From Enoplosus armatus (lineage: Eukaryota > Chordata > Actinopteri > Centrarchiformes > Enoplosidae): 64,000 bases of DNA. Of this stretch, positions 53,301 through 64,000 are shown in pieces (position 1 is the stretch's first letter; each line of letters begins with the position of its first letter). Location of the stretch: positions 9,169,891 to 9,233,890 of the forward strand of contig NC_092180.1 of NCBI RefSeq assembly GCF_043641665.1. Direction: 5' to 3'. The notes under the pieces were generated by a model. That model was not told the DNA's origin and ran no database searches. It saw only the letters and a program-made list of their open reading frames with translations. Made by a program: the position numbers and the translations under genes.

Positions 53301-56300
53301 GAGTGTGACAATTACTCCTGTGTTCTCTTCCGAGGGGAGCTCTGTGGAGGTGAGCGGTTACATATGAATGTTATAAATTATTCACATGTTTTCTGAGTGT
53401 GTGGCTTTAGTGATTTTGTGTTCGTAGGCCACGGAGTGTGTGACTGCGGGGAGTGTCACTGTGAAAGCGGCTGGACAGGGGAATATTGTAACTGCAGCAC
53501 CAGCACTGAGGCCTGCACGTCAGAGGATGGCACTCTCTGCAGCGACCGGGGGAGATGTGAGTGTGGCCAGTGCGTCTGCGCTGTACCTGGAGCATCTGGG
53601 GACAAGTGTGAGAAGTGTCCAACATGTGGGGACGCCTGTAGCTCTGCAAGGTGAGAACACATTCATGCCATCAGCTCCTTGAGGTGAATAAGGACGTAAT
53701 GTAGAGGTTTTTGTCGGCTTTACCTCTGCAATTGTTGTTTCTTTACCTAAAAGATAGAAGATGTTGTCTCCTTACGCCACATGATCTGTCTGTTCTTTTG
53801 AGTACAGGCATATCAGGTTCTGGTCCCCTTGTTCACATGTGTCTACACCTTCCATGTGACATCAAAAGACAACTAATGTCCCCAACGCAGCACTAAGAGA
53901 TTTCCTTTCTCCATTGTAAAGCAGCTGTCAGGGCTGGTGCCATTTGATACCACTGTTATAGGGGAGACGGGTGATATAGAGAGTGAGCAAAGCCTTGGGA
54001 AAACTGGGATAGGTGACCGACACTGGGATTTCTTTGTCCTCGCTGTGTCTGTGATTGAAGCCTCATTAAATGTTAGCTTCCCAAGAGGTAACGTATCATC
54101 GCTGAGGAAAACCCTGACCTTTTGTTTTTACATTTGTTTTAACACCAGGAGCTGTGTAGAGTGCCATCTGGAAGATGAGGAAGATGCTGAGGTGTGCGAT
54201 CAAAGGTGCAGCGTCCCGAAAATTTCCATCAACACAACAGCAGGTAAAGCGCTCCCCAATCTACCTGCTCTAGCACGGCTTAAAAAATATGATGCACTTC
54301 CTTTGAAATGATTGAATATACTGCAGTTTCAGCTTCCTCTCTCACCTACTGCTATGGTTCAAACCATTATCAGAGACATTAATATGGATATTTCCTAACA
54401 TGGATATATATCACAATATGTTAAAGCATGAAGAATCGGACATTAAGATATTAGATAAACTGCATTACATGAGAACAAAGGCTTTCTCTTTGTCAAACAA
54501 AAGCTTTAATCACCAATGTCAAGTTCACTACAGAAATTTGTGGAACGATTACATGATAAGATCAAATCATTATGAAATGAGTTTTCTGAGATTTGATAAA
54601 CTGGGTCAGAGATTTGGAGGAATGCTGACCTGCATCGACTTGGGTGTCCCTCTGATGCCCGCATCCCTCTCTTTAACACAACATCATCCATGTCCATTCA
54701 GGCAGCACTGGACAATAGGGAACATATTATTTACCTTGTCGTACAGGCAGAGCTATTGTAGTGCATGTGAATAGCCAAAGGACCTCGTCTTCCTTTATAG
54801 AAGAGATTATTTTAAACCCGCTATACTTGTGCAAGCTGAGAGGTATATCTGATTATCGCAGAGGATTTTCAGGCTTCAGATGTGAAACACAATGGCGTGG
54901 TCCACACACACAGATGCACACACACCAGATTGTAGTCTTTGATATGGAAATCACACTGACAGCACAACAGAGGCGAGTATATCCTTTTACATTCTCAGCA
55001 CAATGTCGAAAGGGAAGATGATATACAATGGATTCATGCCCTCCTTATGGATATGTATGTTCTCATTTCCTCTCAGATTATGACAAGAGCCCTTCTATGC
55101 AGTGCACGCTGATGACGGAGAATGAGTGCTGGATCTCATTTAATGTGGTAGGAGGTGAGACGGGGACCACTGCCTACAATCTCCAGATGTACGGTAAGCT
55201 TCAGAACGACATAAATACCAGAAAAGCGAGTTCTGATGTGAGTTTCATCTAATCCTCTGTCCTGCCCCAGGTTGCCCAGAGCCTCCCAACATCCCCATGA
55301 TTATTCTGGGGGTCTCCCTTTCCGTCGTGTGCATCGGCCTGATCCTGCTGGGTGTGTGGAAGGTGCTGGTGTCGGTCCACGACCATAAAGAGGTGGCCAA
55401 GTTTGAGGCTGAGAGGTCAAAGGCAAAATGGCAGACGGTAAGACCTTGAAGTCATCATAGACCTCAAACATATTTTTATTGAGCAGTTTGATTCAAATAC
55501 AGTTAACAATGAATCAGTTGTTGTTCAGTTTTACAATTATAAAGCCAAAGGATGTTTTATACAGGTATCCAATTGTCATTCCATCAGTTCGTAAAAACAT
55601 TTGAACAGTAATAACAATAAAGTTAACTGAAGAGAGGGAAAAAAAGGGAGATTTTTTATTCGTATTAATATTCTTTGTCTTACTTTGATTTGGGAGACTG
55701 ATTGTTGCTCTAAATTTTGGAACTACGGTTCCCATATAGTTTTGGGAGATGTAAACAGGAAGTATAATGTTGCCATGGAGCCAGTTAGTTAGCTATGGGC
55801 TACAACTCGTATTATTAGCCTATATTTGTTTACATTTTGGCAATTGGCACCATTAAAAGTATGCCGAATTAGCTATTAGCAGTTCCTGTTTGCAGTGTAC
55901 CCATAGATGTACAGACAAATGTCACTGTATTACTTGGATCCTGAATAAAATTTAGAAACGAAATCCACAGCAAAAAAGTAGTCCCCAACAAAAGCAGTTT
56001 TGAGTAACAAGTGATTTAAGAAGTTATTAGTCTTTTTAAAAAATAAAAGTATGCACTTGTGACCTGTTTTTAAAGATTTACGGAACAAATGGGCTTGGGA
56101 CTACAGGCTGTTGCAACACATTGTTGGTTTTGGTCTTTTCATGGTAATTGTTGACAATAACAAATAAATTCAAAGTGATTATGAATGTTAACTGTTCCAT
56201 GTGTTTGTGTTTTTTCTTTGTCTCTCTGCAGGGGACCAACCCTCTGTTCAAAAGCTCAACGTCTACATTTAAAAATGTAACTTATAAGAACACAGAGAGA

Positions 56301-56330
56301 GAAAAGATTATTACGCTGGATCACTACTGA
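47319..56330 (+). CDS. itgb6: Integrin beta-6 subunit, complete
   Basis: Single-pass receptor chain that pairs with alpha-v; in mammals alpha-v-beta-6 binds RGD in fibronectin and latent TGF-beta on epithelia. Coding exons: 47319-47373, 47766-47845, 48061-48259, 48358-48604, 48764-48929, 49080-49241, 49419-49514, 49769-49858, 51136-51270, 52932-53349, 53428-53650, 54149-54243, 55077-55193, 55271-55437, 56232-56330. All phases close; 782 residues (human 788). Order: signal peptide 1-19, Cys-rich PSI, hybrid and beta-I domain, four I-EGF modules (about 450-620), beta-tail, transmembrane helix about 704-726, cytoplasmic tail. MIDAS is Asp136-Leu-Ser138-Ala-Ser140; the Ala is typical of beta-6 (beta-3 has Tyr, beta-5 Leu). 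ADMIDAS is Asp143-Asp144. The tail has [16 protein letters not shown] (753-756) and NVTY (765-768). Odd: Cys237 replaces a Gly conserved in the family (PECGFD), and the exon 9 donor is GTCGGT. Confidence 0.96.
51480..51990 (+). mobile_element. LINE 3'-end remnant
   Basis: It lies in itgb6 intron 9. Phrases such as GGTGTAATGTGTGGTCTC, TTAATAGTAATCAAGAATG and TTTCTGAGAGAGAG follow the order of the 3' region of abundant fish LINEs (L2/Rex type), recalled from memory. No coding frame is kept. Confidence 0.55.
52116..52373 (-). repeat. 'GGGCTGCAACTAA' dispersed repeat, reverse copy
   Basis: It lies in itgb6 intron 9 and ends AATTAATCGATTAATAAAG then TTAGTTGCAGCCC. Plus copies are at 59236 and 63403. 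The family carries ATTAATCGATTA-type palindromes and is common in fish. Confidence 0.7.
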
Positions 56331-56372
56331 TTATAAACTGGAGGCAATGCAAACCAACATCTGAGTGCACTT

Positions 56373-56374
<2 letters not shown>

Positions 56375-56442
<68 letters not shown>
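56375..56442. repeat. (GT)n microsatellite in itgb6 3'UTR
   Basis: Two GT blocks split by GCAT, about 33 units, starting 45 bases after the stop codon. Confidence 0.95.
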
Positions 56443-56445
<3 letters not shown>

Positions 56446-56874
56446 AGTGTGTGTGAAACAGAGAGAGAGAGAAAACTTTGTACTAAAATGTATTATTGTC
56501 CTGCTCTCTGTATTGGTTCAGAGATGTTAGAACACAGTGGACAACACTGTGAACAGACAAACACAACATGATGAATTTGCTGCTGTAAAAGTGCACTGCC
56601 GATGTACTGTTAAACACTGCACTTTCCTGTTGCATGATCCTACGAACTTAAACTCATTTTTGTCTACTGTAACATGCAGCTTGGAAAGGGGGAGTCTACA
56701 CTACGAGTGCTCTACTACTGAAAAAGAAAGGTTTTATTCTAATGAATGTAAATATAAAGGTGGATGATTATGATTTTTTTTTTAAATATTGTGTTTGTTT
56801 GTTTGTTGTTTTATTGTAAAGCAAGGCTGAGCCTTCCATGTTGATAATTAAGTTTTTTAGTGGCATGGCACATA

Positions 56875-56880
56875 AATAAA
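56875..56880 (+). promoter_or_regulatory. itgb6: itgb6 polyadenylation signal
   Basis: AATAAA about 545 bases past the stop codon, followed by T-rich sequence. The 3'UTR therefore runs about 56331-56900 and includes the long GT repeat. Confidence 0.75.
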
Positions 56881-57399
56881 GTTGAATTTTGACTTATTGT
56901 GAAATGAGATTGTGTGTTACAACATAGTTCTCAAATCCTCTGACAGATATTGATTAGATTTAGTGCTAAGAAACCCAATTTATTTTGTTAACAGTGGGAC
57001 AGAGAGTCATCTCTTTATTCTCTTTCCAGGCCAGTGAAAGTGCATTTACTCAAGAACTGAGGTACTTGTACTAATTTCTCCTATTCCAGTCAAGTTTTTA
57101 TTTGGTCCTTTGAATACTTGCAGATCTGACGGGAAATTTGCACCACTAAAGTACAAGATTAGCTGGTTCTTGTAAAAGGGATCTGTGTTAAAATCTATTT
57201 CTAACACCTTATTTTATCTTATGTTGTGCTCACATGGTGCATTTTCCCTAAATAACATTGTGTTTCATCAAATGACCACATACCGAACACCTGGGGTCAG
57301 ATAGCATTCCAGTTTAAGAGTTCTGGTTAGTTTCCGGATCTCTGCTAAATATAAAACAGCTGTCATCCATAGTGCACTGTACTTTTCCTCGATGGGAAC

Positions 57400-57755
57400 T
57401 TGGAGGCAACAGTGCCACTTTAAAAGTAGCAATACCACACTGTTAAAAAAAATACTGCATTACAAGTAAAAGTCTTGCATTGAAAATGTCACTTCACTAA
57501 AAATATGTAAGTATTATGAGCAAATTATGGGTTGTTTAAAGTATCAAAGGAAAAAGAAACATTGACCCTGTGAGTGTTATACTATGGACAGTGGGGGAAA
57601 GCACACATTTGAGGTACTTTACTGGTACTTGTACCTTTCTGGAGTATTTCCATTTATACTATATTGTACTTATATATAAATTCTGTAGTCCACTACATTT
57701 AACCGACAGCTGTGGGAACTTTGCTAATTAAGATTTTACATTAAAAAATAATACA

Positions 57756-57794
<39 letters not shown>

Positions 57795-58187
57795 GTATTC
57801 AGATCTTTTACTTAAGTATAAGTAGCAATACCACAGTGAAAAAATACTGTTACAAGTAAAAGTCCTGCATTCAAAATCTTACTTACTAAGTATTAGCCTC
57901 AAAATACTCGTGCACGTGCACAATGGTCCATTTCAGAATAACGTGTATTATATCACTGGATTATAATTAGTGATGCATTCAAGTGTAAGCATCACTAGTT
58001 ACATTGTGTAATAATAAGAAACTAGTGACGATGTCAAATAAATGTAAAAAGTACAATAATTACTTTCAAAATGTAGTGAAGTAGAAATATAAAGCATAAA
58101 AGGAAACGCTCAACTGAAGTACAGGTACCTGAAAACTGTACTTAAGTACAGTACTCGGGTAAATGCACTAAGTTACATTCCACCACT
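57400..58187. repeat. Cluster of AGTGGTGG-type elements in both orientations
   Basis: Three pieces fill the itgb6-pla2r1 spacer. A reverse fragment lies at about 57400-57560 (AAAAGTAGCAATACCACACT). A plus copy starts AGTGGGGGAAA at 57590 and runs to 57756. After a (TATC)n tract, a reverse copy lies at 57795-58187 and ends CCACCACT. A further short plus fragment lies near 57040-57075. Confidence 0.75.
57757..57794. repeat. (TATC)n microsatellite
   Basis: About nine units, joining a forward and a reverse copy of the AGTGGTGG-type element. Confidence 0.95.
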
Positions 58188-58249
58188 GTCTATCTATGTG
58201 TGTATGACTGTGTTTGTTTACTTATTGAAGCCTTTTTGTTCAGTGTGCA

Positions 58250-58488
58250 CACGGTTGTGTGGCTCTCTCCCAGTGAAAACAGTCCGCAGCGGCAGGAATG
58301 CAGCTTCCAGTCCGGAGAGCAGCGGCAGCTCCTCCGTCAGACGTGACGTCGCTGGTCCCCCGCTGAAAAACTTCAGTCGGTCGAAGTTTTCTATGAGGGA
58401 AAAAACAACGAGCCCGAAATAACCCCTCTGACCAGGAGCCTCGGAATGTGCGGACATTTGCACTTCAACACTGCATCTCGCCGTCGAA
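58250..58488 (+). promoter_or_regulatory. pla2r1: pla2r1 CpG-rich promoter and 5'UTR
   Basis: GC and CpG content rise sharply after the repeat cluster that ends near 58187. TGACGTCG, a near-perfect CRE, lies at 58344-58351. No TATA box is seen. The block runs directly into the ATG at 58489, whose surroundings (CGAAATG) are acceptable. The start site is not resolved. Confidence 0.6.
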
Positions 58489-61400
58489 ATGTTAAGACAG
58501 TTGTGTGGTTTCGTCGACTCCGTGGCTGTTGTGGCGACTATTTGTGCAGCAGTGTTGTTGGCGAAAAGCTGCGTTTGTGTCACCGAGGAGGACGATGAGG
58601 TCCTGGAGAAAAACCAGCTCATGGAGTTTTACAGTAAGTTCAATCATCTGGCTGCAGCTGCTGCTCGGTGGTCCCCCCTTTTTTTTTTAAATGAATGACC
58701 TCCTGCAAAGTTAAGCCCACACTACGTCTTTTGGTTTGGGGTGCTGTCTTGTACTGTGAACATGGTAGATAATTATATAACTGTACTGAACAGTGTGTGT
58801 GGAGATCATTACAACATGTTCTCATTGTGCCGATGAGCTATCTTGTGTGCGAAGTGAAGGTGATTGAGGTTAAACAATTCCCCAGTTTCCTTTGGACCCA
58901 CCTAAACTATCTTCAAGTCCCCTAGTGAATCTTTGAACCACAGTTTGAGCCCCACTGCTGCAGCTTGGCTCACATTACCAGCAGTGATTTTTATTATCTG
59001 TAAAACAGGACAGCGCTCAGAAGCTGAATGGAAGCCTTTCCCCCTCTGTGCAAGTTCATTTTGATGAGGAGAAACATGCTGTCCAGGTTATTTGTCTGCT
59101 AGATGAATTCATTATTGAAAATAAACATTATAAAACCGCATAAAGTGAAATCTGAATAAGGAAAAATTCAGATGCTATTTATCATGCAGCTCAGACTGAA
59201 CAGTGGTCTGTTTAACATGTGATTATGTTTGCAATAGGGCTGAAATGATTAGCCAATTAGTCAATTGAGTGATAATCAGTGACAATTATTTTATCAAGGA
59301 TTCCAGCTCTTCACATGTGAGGATGTGCTTGATTAGTTGATCGACAGCTAATTAATCTGCCATTATTCTGATAATCGATTCATCGTCACAGTTGTTCAGT
59401 CAAACAAAAAAAAGGCTCATATTAACTGGTTCCAGCTGTTTAGTATAGTAGTAAATTGAATACTTTAGGTTTTGGACTGTTGCTTGAACAATTACATTGT
59501 GCTGAGAAATTGTGGGGAAAAAAACTGTATATATACATATAAATAATCAAAATGAAATGTTGCATTCCTTATTTTCAAATTGCATCACATCATTATCATA
59601 TATCACTCATTTTGTCCACATTTGATTTAGATCCAGTAACATACGCTGTCCCCTTTTCTCCTCTAGTGTGCAATAGCGACATGAAGGAAGAGATTATTCC
59701 TCCAGCTGTTTTCATCGCTGCCATTTGTATACATCCTCTGTTTTGCTAAGAGGATCCAGTTACACAAAGACAAAAGGTTCCTTCAGGCCCTCTAGCTTGA
59801 ATAGTGTTCCATTTTTGAAGGGAAACATATGAAAAAAGAGGTGAAATATTATTATAAGTGTGGAAATCCACAATCTGACAGTGAAAGTTTTCTGCCTTTA
59901 CTTTCTGAATTGACTTTATGTAAGACTGAGGTGATATGCCATCACACAGACAAATCCATCCATCCTCCCCTCGCGATGTTACACATTCACTTCCTCACTT
60001 CCTTCCCCATGTCTCTCACCCCTCTTCTCTTCACACCTCCCCCTCTTCTCCTTTCCTTCACTTCTGTTCATCTGGTCTTCTTCCTGCTGGTCTCTTTTCC
60101 AGAAAAGGGTCTGTTCATCCTGGAGAGTGAGCCGCTGAAACGCTGCATCACCGCGGACCGCTCCAACCTGGTGCTGGAGGACTGCGAGCGGCCCACGCGC
60201 CGCATGCTGTGGAAGTGGGTCTCCCGACATCGCCTCTTCAATTTGGGCACCAGCATGTGCCTGGGCCTCAACATCTCGGACACGACGCAGCCTCTCGGCA
60301 CGTTCGAGTGTGACATGGCCCACCCTGTGCTGTGGTGGCGCTGCAGCGGAAACATGCTGTACGGGGCGTCCCAGTGGAAGGTGGCTGTGGCTGGGCGTTT
60401 GGTGGTGGTAAAGAAAAACTCTTATCATGAGTGGAAAAGGTACAACACCCCCAGAGAGGGTCCCTGCTCATATCCATATGAAGGTAAACACCTAAAATAT
60501 CCTGCATGTTTTCTGACTTGTGATCTAACAGCTCTTTGGTGACATTTGACACACTTAACCAGCACAGCAGTCATCTTAGTTGCTTTCTGACTTGTCTGCA
60601 CATGATATTTCTCATTTCAAATGATACTGGGTGTGTTTCATTTACAGATATCCACACTTTGTTGGGAAATGCGAATGGCATGCCCTGCGCTTTTCCCTTC
60701 AAATACAACAACAAATGGTACTCTGAGTGCACGACTGAGGGGCGCGAGGACCATCTTCAGTGGTGTGCTACCACCCCTCGCTATGATGAGGATGAAAGAT
60801 GGGGCTTCTGTCCCGTGCAAGGTAAAATAGGTGCGCAGATACAGTAAGAAATGCACTTGAGTAAATACACTACATGGCCTGAAGAGTGTGGACACCTCTT
60901 GTTTCAACATTGTAATTCCCACATGGACAAAGCGAGGTCCTTAATGAAATGTTTTCGGAGTTTGGTGTGGAAGGACTTGACTGACCTGCGCAGAGCCCTG
61001 AACTCGGCTCCATCCAACACTTTTGGGATGAACTGGAGCGCCGACCGTGAGCCAGTTCTTATCACCCAACATCAGTGCTCAACTTCAATAGTCCTCCTGT
61101 GGCAGAATAAGGGGAAACCCCTGCAGCCAGGTTTCAAATTGTGGAAACAAAACCTTTCCAGAAGAGTGGAGGCTGTTATATTAACATGTTAATGCCTGTG
61201 GTTTTGAAAGGAAATGTTCAAGGATCACATACGGGGTGTGATGATTGAGTGGGGATGTTTTGCCATATAGTGTATAAATAAAAAAGTAATTTGAGTCACT
61301 GAGATTTAATTAAAACTCAAAATAAACCAAAACTTAGTAGATCCTGATCGAAAGTATCTTTCCCATTCCCTATCATCCCTATCGTATCTCTGATGCATAC

Positions 61401-63656
61401 GCATTTCACCTCTTTCCTTACCAGTTTCCTGCCGTCTTTCCTTTTTCAATTCATGGTTTTCCCCATAGATTCCAGTTGTGAGCGTTTCTGGGAGTCGAAC
61501 CAGGAGCTGGGGGCCTGTTACCAGTTCAACCTGTACACCATCCTAACCTGGAGTCAGGCTTTGTCAACCTGCCAGGCTCAAGGGGGAAATCTGCTCAGCA
61601 TTACCAGCCTGGCGGAGTATAGGTACATCAGAGGTAGGCATCCGCTAGAAAACACATGCAGGGACCATAAAGCTGCTGAATTAAATAACTACCATGTACT
61701 GTCCCTGTATTACATCCACAAACACTAGAACTACACTACACTAGTACTAAAATCCAAATATTTCAATATATAAATATACACAGATTCATCATTCATACAG
61801 CTCCAGGTCAGGTTTTGGACTTGCCCTCCCCCCTTTTCAGTTATTTTATGTCTTCTTCTATCACTCTGTATGTATTTCATCACTGTCTGCTGTCCAGATT
61901 ATTTATAAATCACACGGTGTCTCATACAACATTCTCGTGTTTGCGTCTTATGGTAGATCGACTTGCAAGTGTTGTAGTGATGGTGTGGATTGGGCTGAAC
62001 CACCTGAAGGATGGGCGGGGGTGGCAGTGGTCTGATGGAGCGCCTCTGTCGTTGGTCAATTTCACCACAGGTACTGATTATTTGTTTACTCCAGGAACAA
62101 GTGAGAGGGTGCTGTCTGTTTCATGATATTTTAACTTGAATACATTGAGTGTGTAATACTTACATTCATGACGTTTCTGTTTGTCAAAGGCATTTAGTAA
62201 GAGACACTAGACACTATCATTATTATTATTATTATTATTATATTTACACAGATAATACTTACTATTTGTTTGGGACGTGTGGGACTCTAAACAATGAGGA
62301 AGTTAAGCCAATGTCAACTAAACAAGGGTTAAAAATAAAAGACTGAACTGTTCCCATCACTGTGTTCCCATCAGCTCTGCCTGCCAGCCCGCTGCAGGAC
62401 AACAGACAGTGTGGAGTTTACAACTCAGCCTTCAAGGCTCACTGGCTGAGTCTCTCCTGTGAGTCCGCTCTGCCTTACATCTGCAAGAAGACGCCTAACG
62501 ACACCCGCAGAGCCGAGCCACTTGGTGAGAGCGCGTGCACACGCATCGCATGAACACCTGACATGCAGACTGTTTGACTGTGGGGATAAATTATGAGTCA
62601 GTGCAAAAGTACAAGAAGACTTTTTTTAGCTCTTGTAGCTCTTGGCCTCAATAGCTGCACTGCACCTGGGGTGTGAACTTTTGACCTTCCTCTCTGTCGC
62701 GCTGTTGGCAGCTAGACCAAAACAATGTCTGCTGTGAATCTGTGTTGTAAAAATGTGTTTCTCTGGTCTGTTCTGATTTCTCCTCCTCCTCGATCCTTCT
62801 TCCTCTCACAGAGGACTGGCAGTACATCCATACAGAGTGTGCTAATGGATGGTGGCCTCATAATGGTTTCTGCTACCGGCTGCTGTCAGAAACAGAAGCA
62901 GGAAGCTGGGCGGAGTCTTCCCGGGCCTGTGGCTCTCAGGGGGCAAACCTCACCAGCCTCCACTCCCTGTCTGAGGTGGAAATGCTGCTCAACCTCCTGG
63001 CTAACTGTAAGGAGCATCATGCAGTACAGATACATGAAGTTCTGTTAGTTATAGACACTCTAGGGATATACCAAGGGGTTACTAAATGGTATTGTGTTTG
63101 TGTGAATGCCATGGTGCGTGCAGTTTCTGGGGAGAGTACCGAGGTATGGATCGGCCTTTGGAAACAGGCATCGTCGCCTGCTGTAGAGTGGTCTGATGGT
63201 TCACCAGTAACTCTCACTCTCTGGCACCAGTATCACCCTCCTCACAACCTGACAGATGCAACACTCTGCGCCAAAGCACACAGGAAGGTGGGAAACCCTG
63301 CGTTGGTGCTTCTTTTATGTAAAAACTCTCTTACAAGCTCAATATTGAACAAGTGAGTTTAGCTCCTTCAGTGAGCAAATTCAAATTGAATGAATCCCTT
63401 TGAGGGCTGCAACTAATAATTATTTTCTTCCTATTTACCAGTTCAACGACGAAATTCAGTTTACTATGATAAATAAATTAACGATTATCAAAATGGTTCA
63501 TTCGTCGGGTGCTTTGTGTGAGTAAAATCTTAACCTCTTTCACAGGACGGTAACTGGCTTTTAGCGTCATGTGATGAGCGACTGCCTGCAGTGTGTAGAA
63601 GAGAAAGCCAGAATCCCGTTCATCACCGTGGAAGCTTGGATGAGGGTTGTCCTGAG
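58489..63656 (+). CDS. pla2r1: Secretory phospholipase A2 receptor 1, 5' part (gene runs off the window)
   Basis: Type I membrane endocytic receptor of the mannose-receptor family; mammalian PLA2R1 binds secretory phospholipases A2. Exons seen: 58489-58633, 60103-60483, 60648-60821, 61469-61633, 61957-62070, 62375-62524, 62812-63006, 63124-63287, 63546-63656; phases close over 533 codons and the last exon ends at a donor. Order: hydrophobic signal peptide about 1-31, ricin-type Cys-rich domain about 50-170 (LFNLGTSMCLGLN), fibronectin type II domain about 177-232 (GMPCAFPFKYN, WCATT, WGFCP), C-type lectin-like domain 1 about 236-375 (WIGLN, WQWSDG, LPYICKK), CTLD2 about 380-516 (VWIGLW, LPAVCRR), then the start of CTLD3 (EGCPE). 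Six more CTLDs, the membrane helix and the tail should lie beyond 64000. The FN2 and Cys-rich sequences fit PLA2R1 better than LY75 or MRC1, and the place next to itgb6 agrees. Confidence 0.93.
59236..59410 (+). repeat. 'GGGCTGCAACTAA' dispersed repeat, diverged copy
   Basis: It lies in pla2r1 intron 1 and starts GCAATAGGGCTGAAATGATT, then TTCACATGTGAGGATGTGC and GATAATCGATTCATCG. It is matched to the copies at 52116 and 63403. Confidence 0.6.
60867..61274 (+). mobile_element. Internally deleted Tc1-like DNA transposon remnant
   Basis: It lies in pla2r1 intron 3. The ends ACACTACATGGCC and CCATATAGTGTAT are imperfect inverted repeats flanked by TA, as for Tc1-type elements. Between them is a decayed C-terminal transposase stretch; translated pieces such as HMDKARSLMK, LTDLRRALNS and FGMNWS recall the Tc1-like 'DLNPIEHLWDEL' end region. 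Most of the transposase is missing and the frame ends early, so it is inactive. Confidence 0.8.
62218..62241. repeat. (ATT)n microsatellite
   Basis: Eight units in pla2r1 intron 5. Confidence 0.9.
63403..63508 (+). repeat. 'GGGCTGCAACTAA' dispersed repeat, partial copy
   Basis: It lies in pla2r1 intron 8 and starts GAGGGCTGCAACTAATAATT, then ATTCAGTTTACTATGATAAA, ending AACGATTATCAAAATGGTTC. The centre is deleted relative to full copies. Confidence 0.65.
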
Positions 63657-64000
63657 GTAGGAACATGCACAAGCACACGCACATAGATCCAGGTCAGCAT
63701 GTACTCGACGAAAGTGTCTTGGAGCAAGACAAGGAAACCCTGTTATGCAGTGGCACAGTTTTGTACCTCGCAGTAGAAGGGGATCAAAAACATCACATTA
63801 CATGATTACATCACACTTAATCTTCTTAATTTACCTCTGACTAGACCCATAATGTGGCAGAACTCTGGTTTAAAAAAAAAGATAACATCTACGAGCACAA
63901 GATGTTTGGTTTCAGGTTGTTCCATAATGATTTACTTTTAACAGTAATTGTATGTATATATTCATTTGTGGGGGACTCCCTTTACAATAAAAGTGCTGAT

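Noticed and set aside
54400..54774. 124-codon plus-strand frame in itgb6 intron 12
   Set aside because: Starts and ends without matching splice phase; the integrin frame already joins 54243 to 55077 correctly.
58218..58622. 134-codon minus-strand frame across the pla2r1 promoter and exon 1
   Set aside because: Antisense shadow in CpG-rich sequence; no family motif.
59979..60428. 149-codon minus-strand frame opposite pla2r1 exon 2
   Set aside because: Shadow of the real GC-rich Cys-rich-domain exon on the plus strand.

Overview
The window is vertebrate nuclear DNA, almost certainly from a percomorph (spiny-rayed) teleost fish. The genes have short exons with GT-AG introns. The gene order is the one known from human 2q24 (PSMD14, RBMS1, ITGB6, PLA2R1). 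The introns and spacers hold short dispersed repeats that I recognise from percomorph genomes, together with many CA/GT microsatellites. It is not prokaryotic: there are no operons, and nearly all long open frames are chance frames or exon shadows.

Layout. 1-18.7 kb: a gene desert with decayed repeats and one LINE reverse-transcriptase fragment; by synteny it should lie between psmd14 and tbr1. 18.7-23.1 kb: psmd14 on the minus strand, 10 coding exons plus a non-coding first exon, complete at 310 aa. 23.1-27.4 kb: a short head-to-head spacer ending in a CpG-rich rbms1 promoter. 27.4-41.9 kb: rbms1 on the plus strand, 13 coding exons (371 aa) and a spliced 3'UTR. 41.9-47.1 kb: spacer with microsatellites and two dispersed repeats. 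47.1-56.9 kb: itgb6 on the plus strand, 15 coding exons (782 aa). 56.9-58.3 kb: a pile-up of one repeat family. 58.3-64 kb: the 5' part of pla2r1 on the plus strand, nine exons (533 codons), running off the right edge.

Roles. psmd14 encodes the proteasome-lid deubiquitinase Rpn11. rbms1 encodes a two-RRM single-stranded nucleic-acid-binding protein. itgb6 encodes the epithelial integrin beta-6 chain (partner alpha-v; a TGF-beta activator in mammals). pla2r1 encodes an endocytic receptor of the mannose-receptor family. They are neighbours by ancient synteny and do not form one pathway.

I assembled every exon by hand from splice sites, reading phase and family conservation; all junction phases close and total lengths match the families. 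I found no undescribed multi-gene system. The most useful leads are a Gly-to-Cys change beside the itgb6 metal site, the NPLF tail motif, the apparent loss of TANK from between psmd14 and rbms1, an inverted-repeat hairpin in an rbms1 intron, and two unexplained promoter- or exon-like blocks in the desert.
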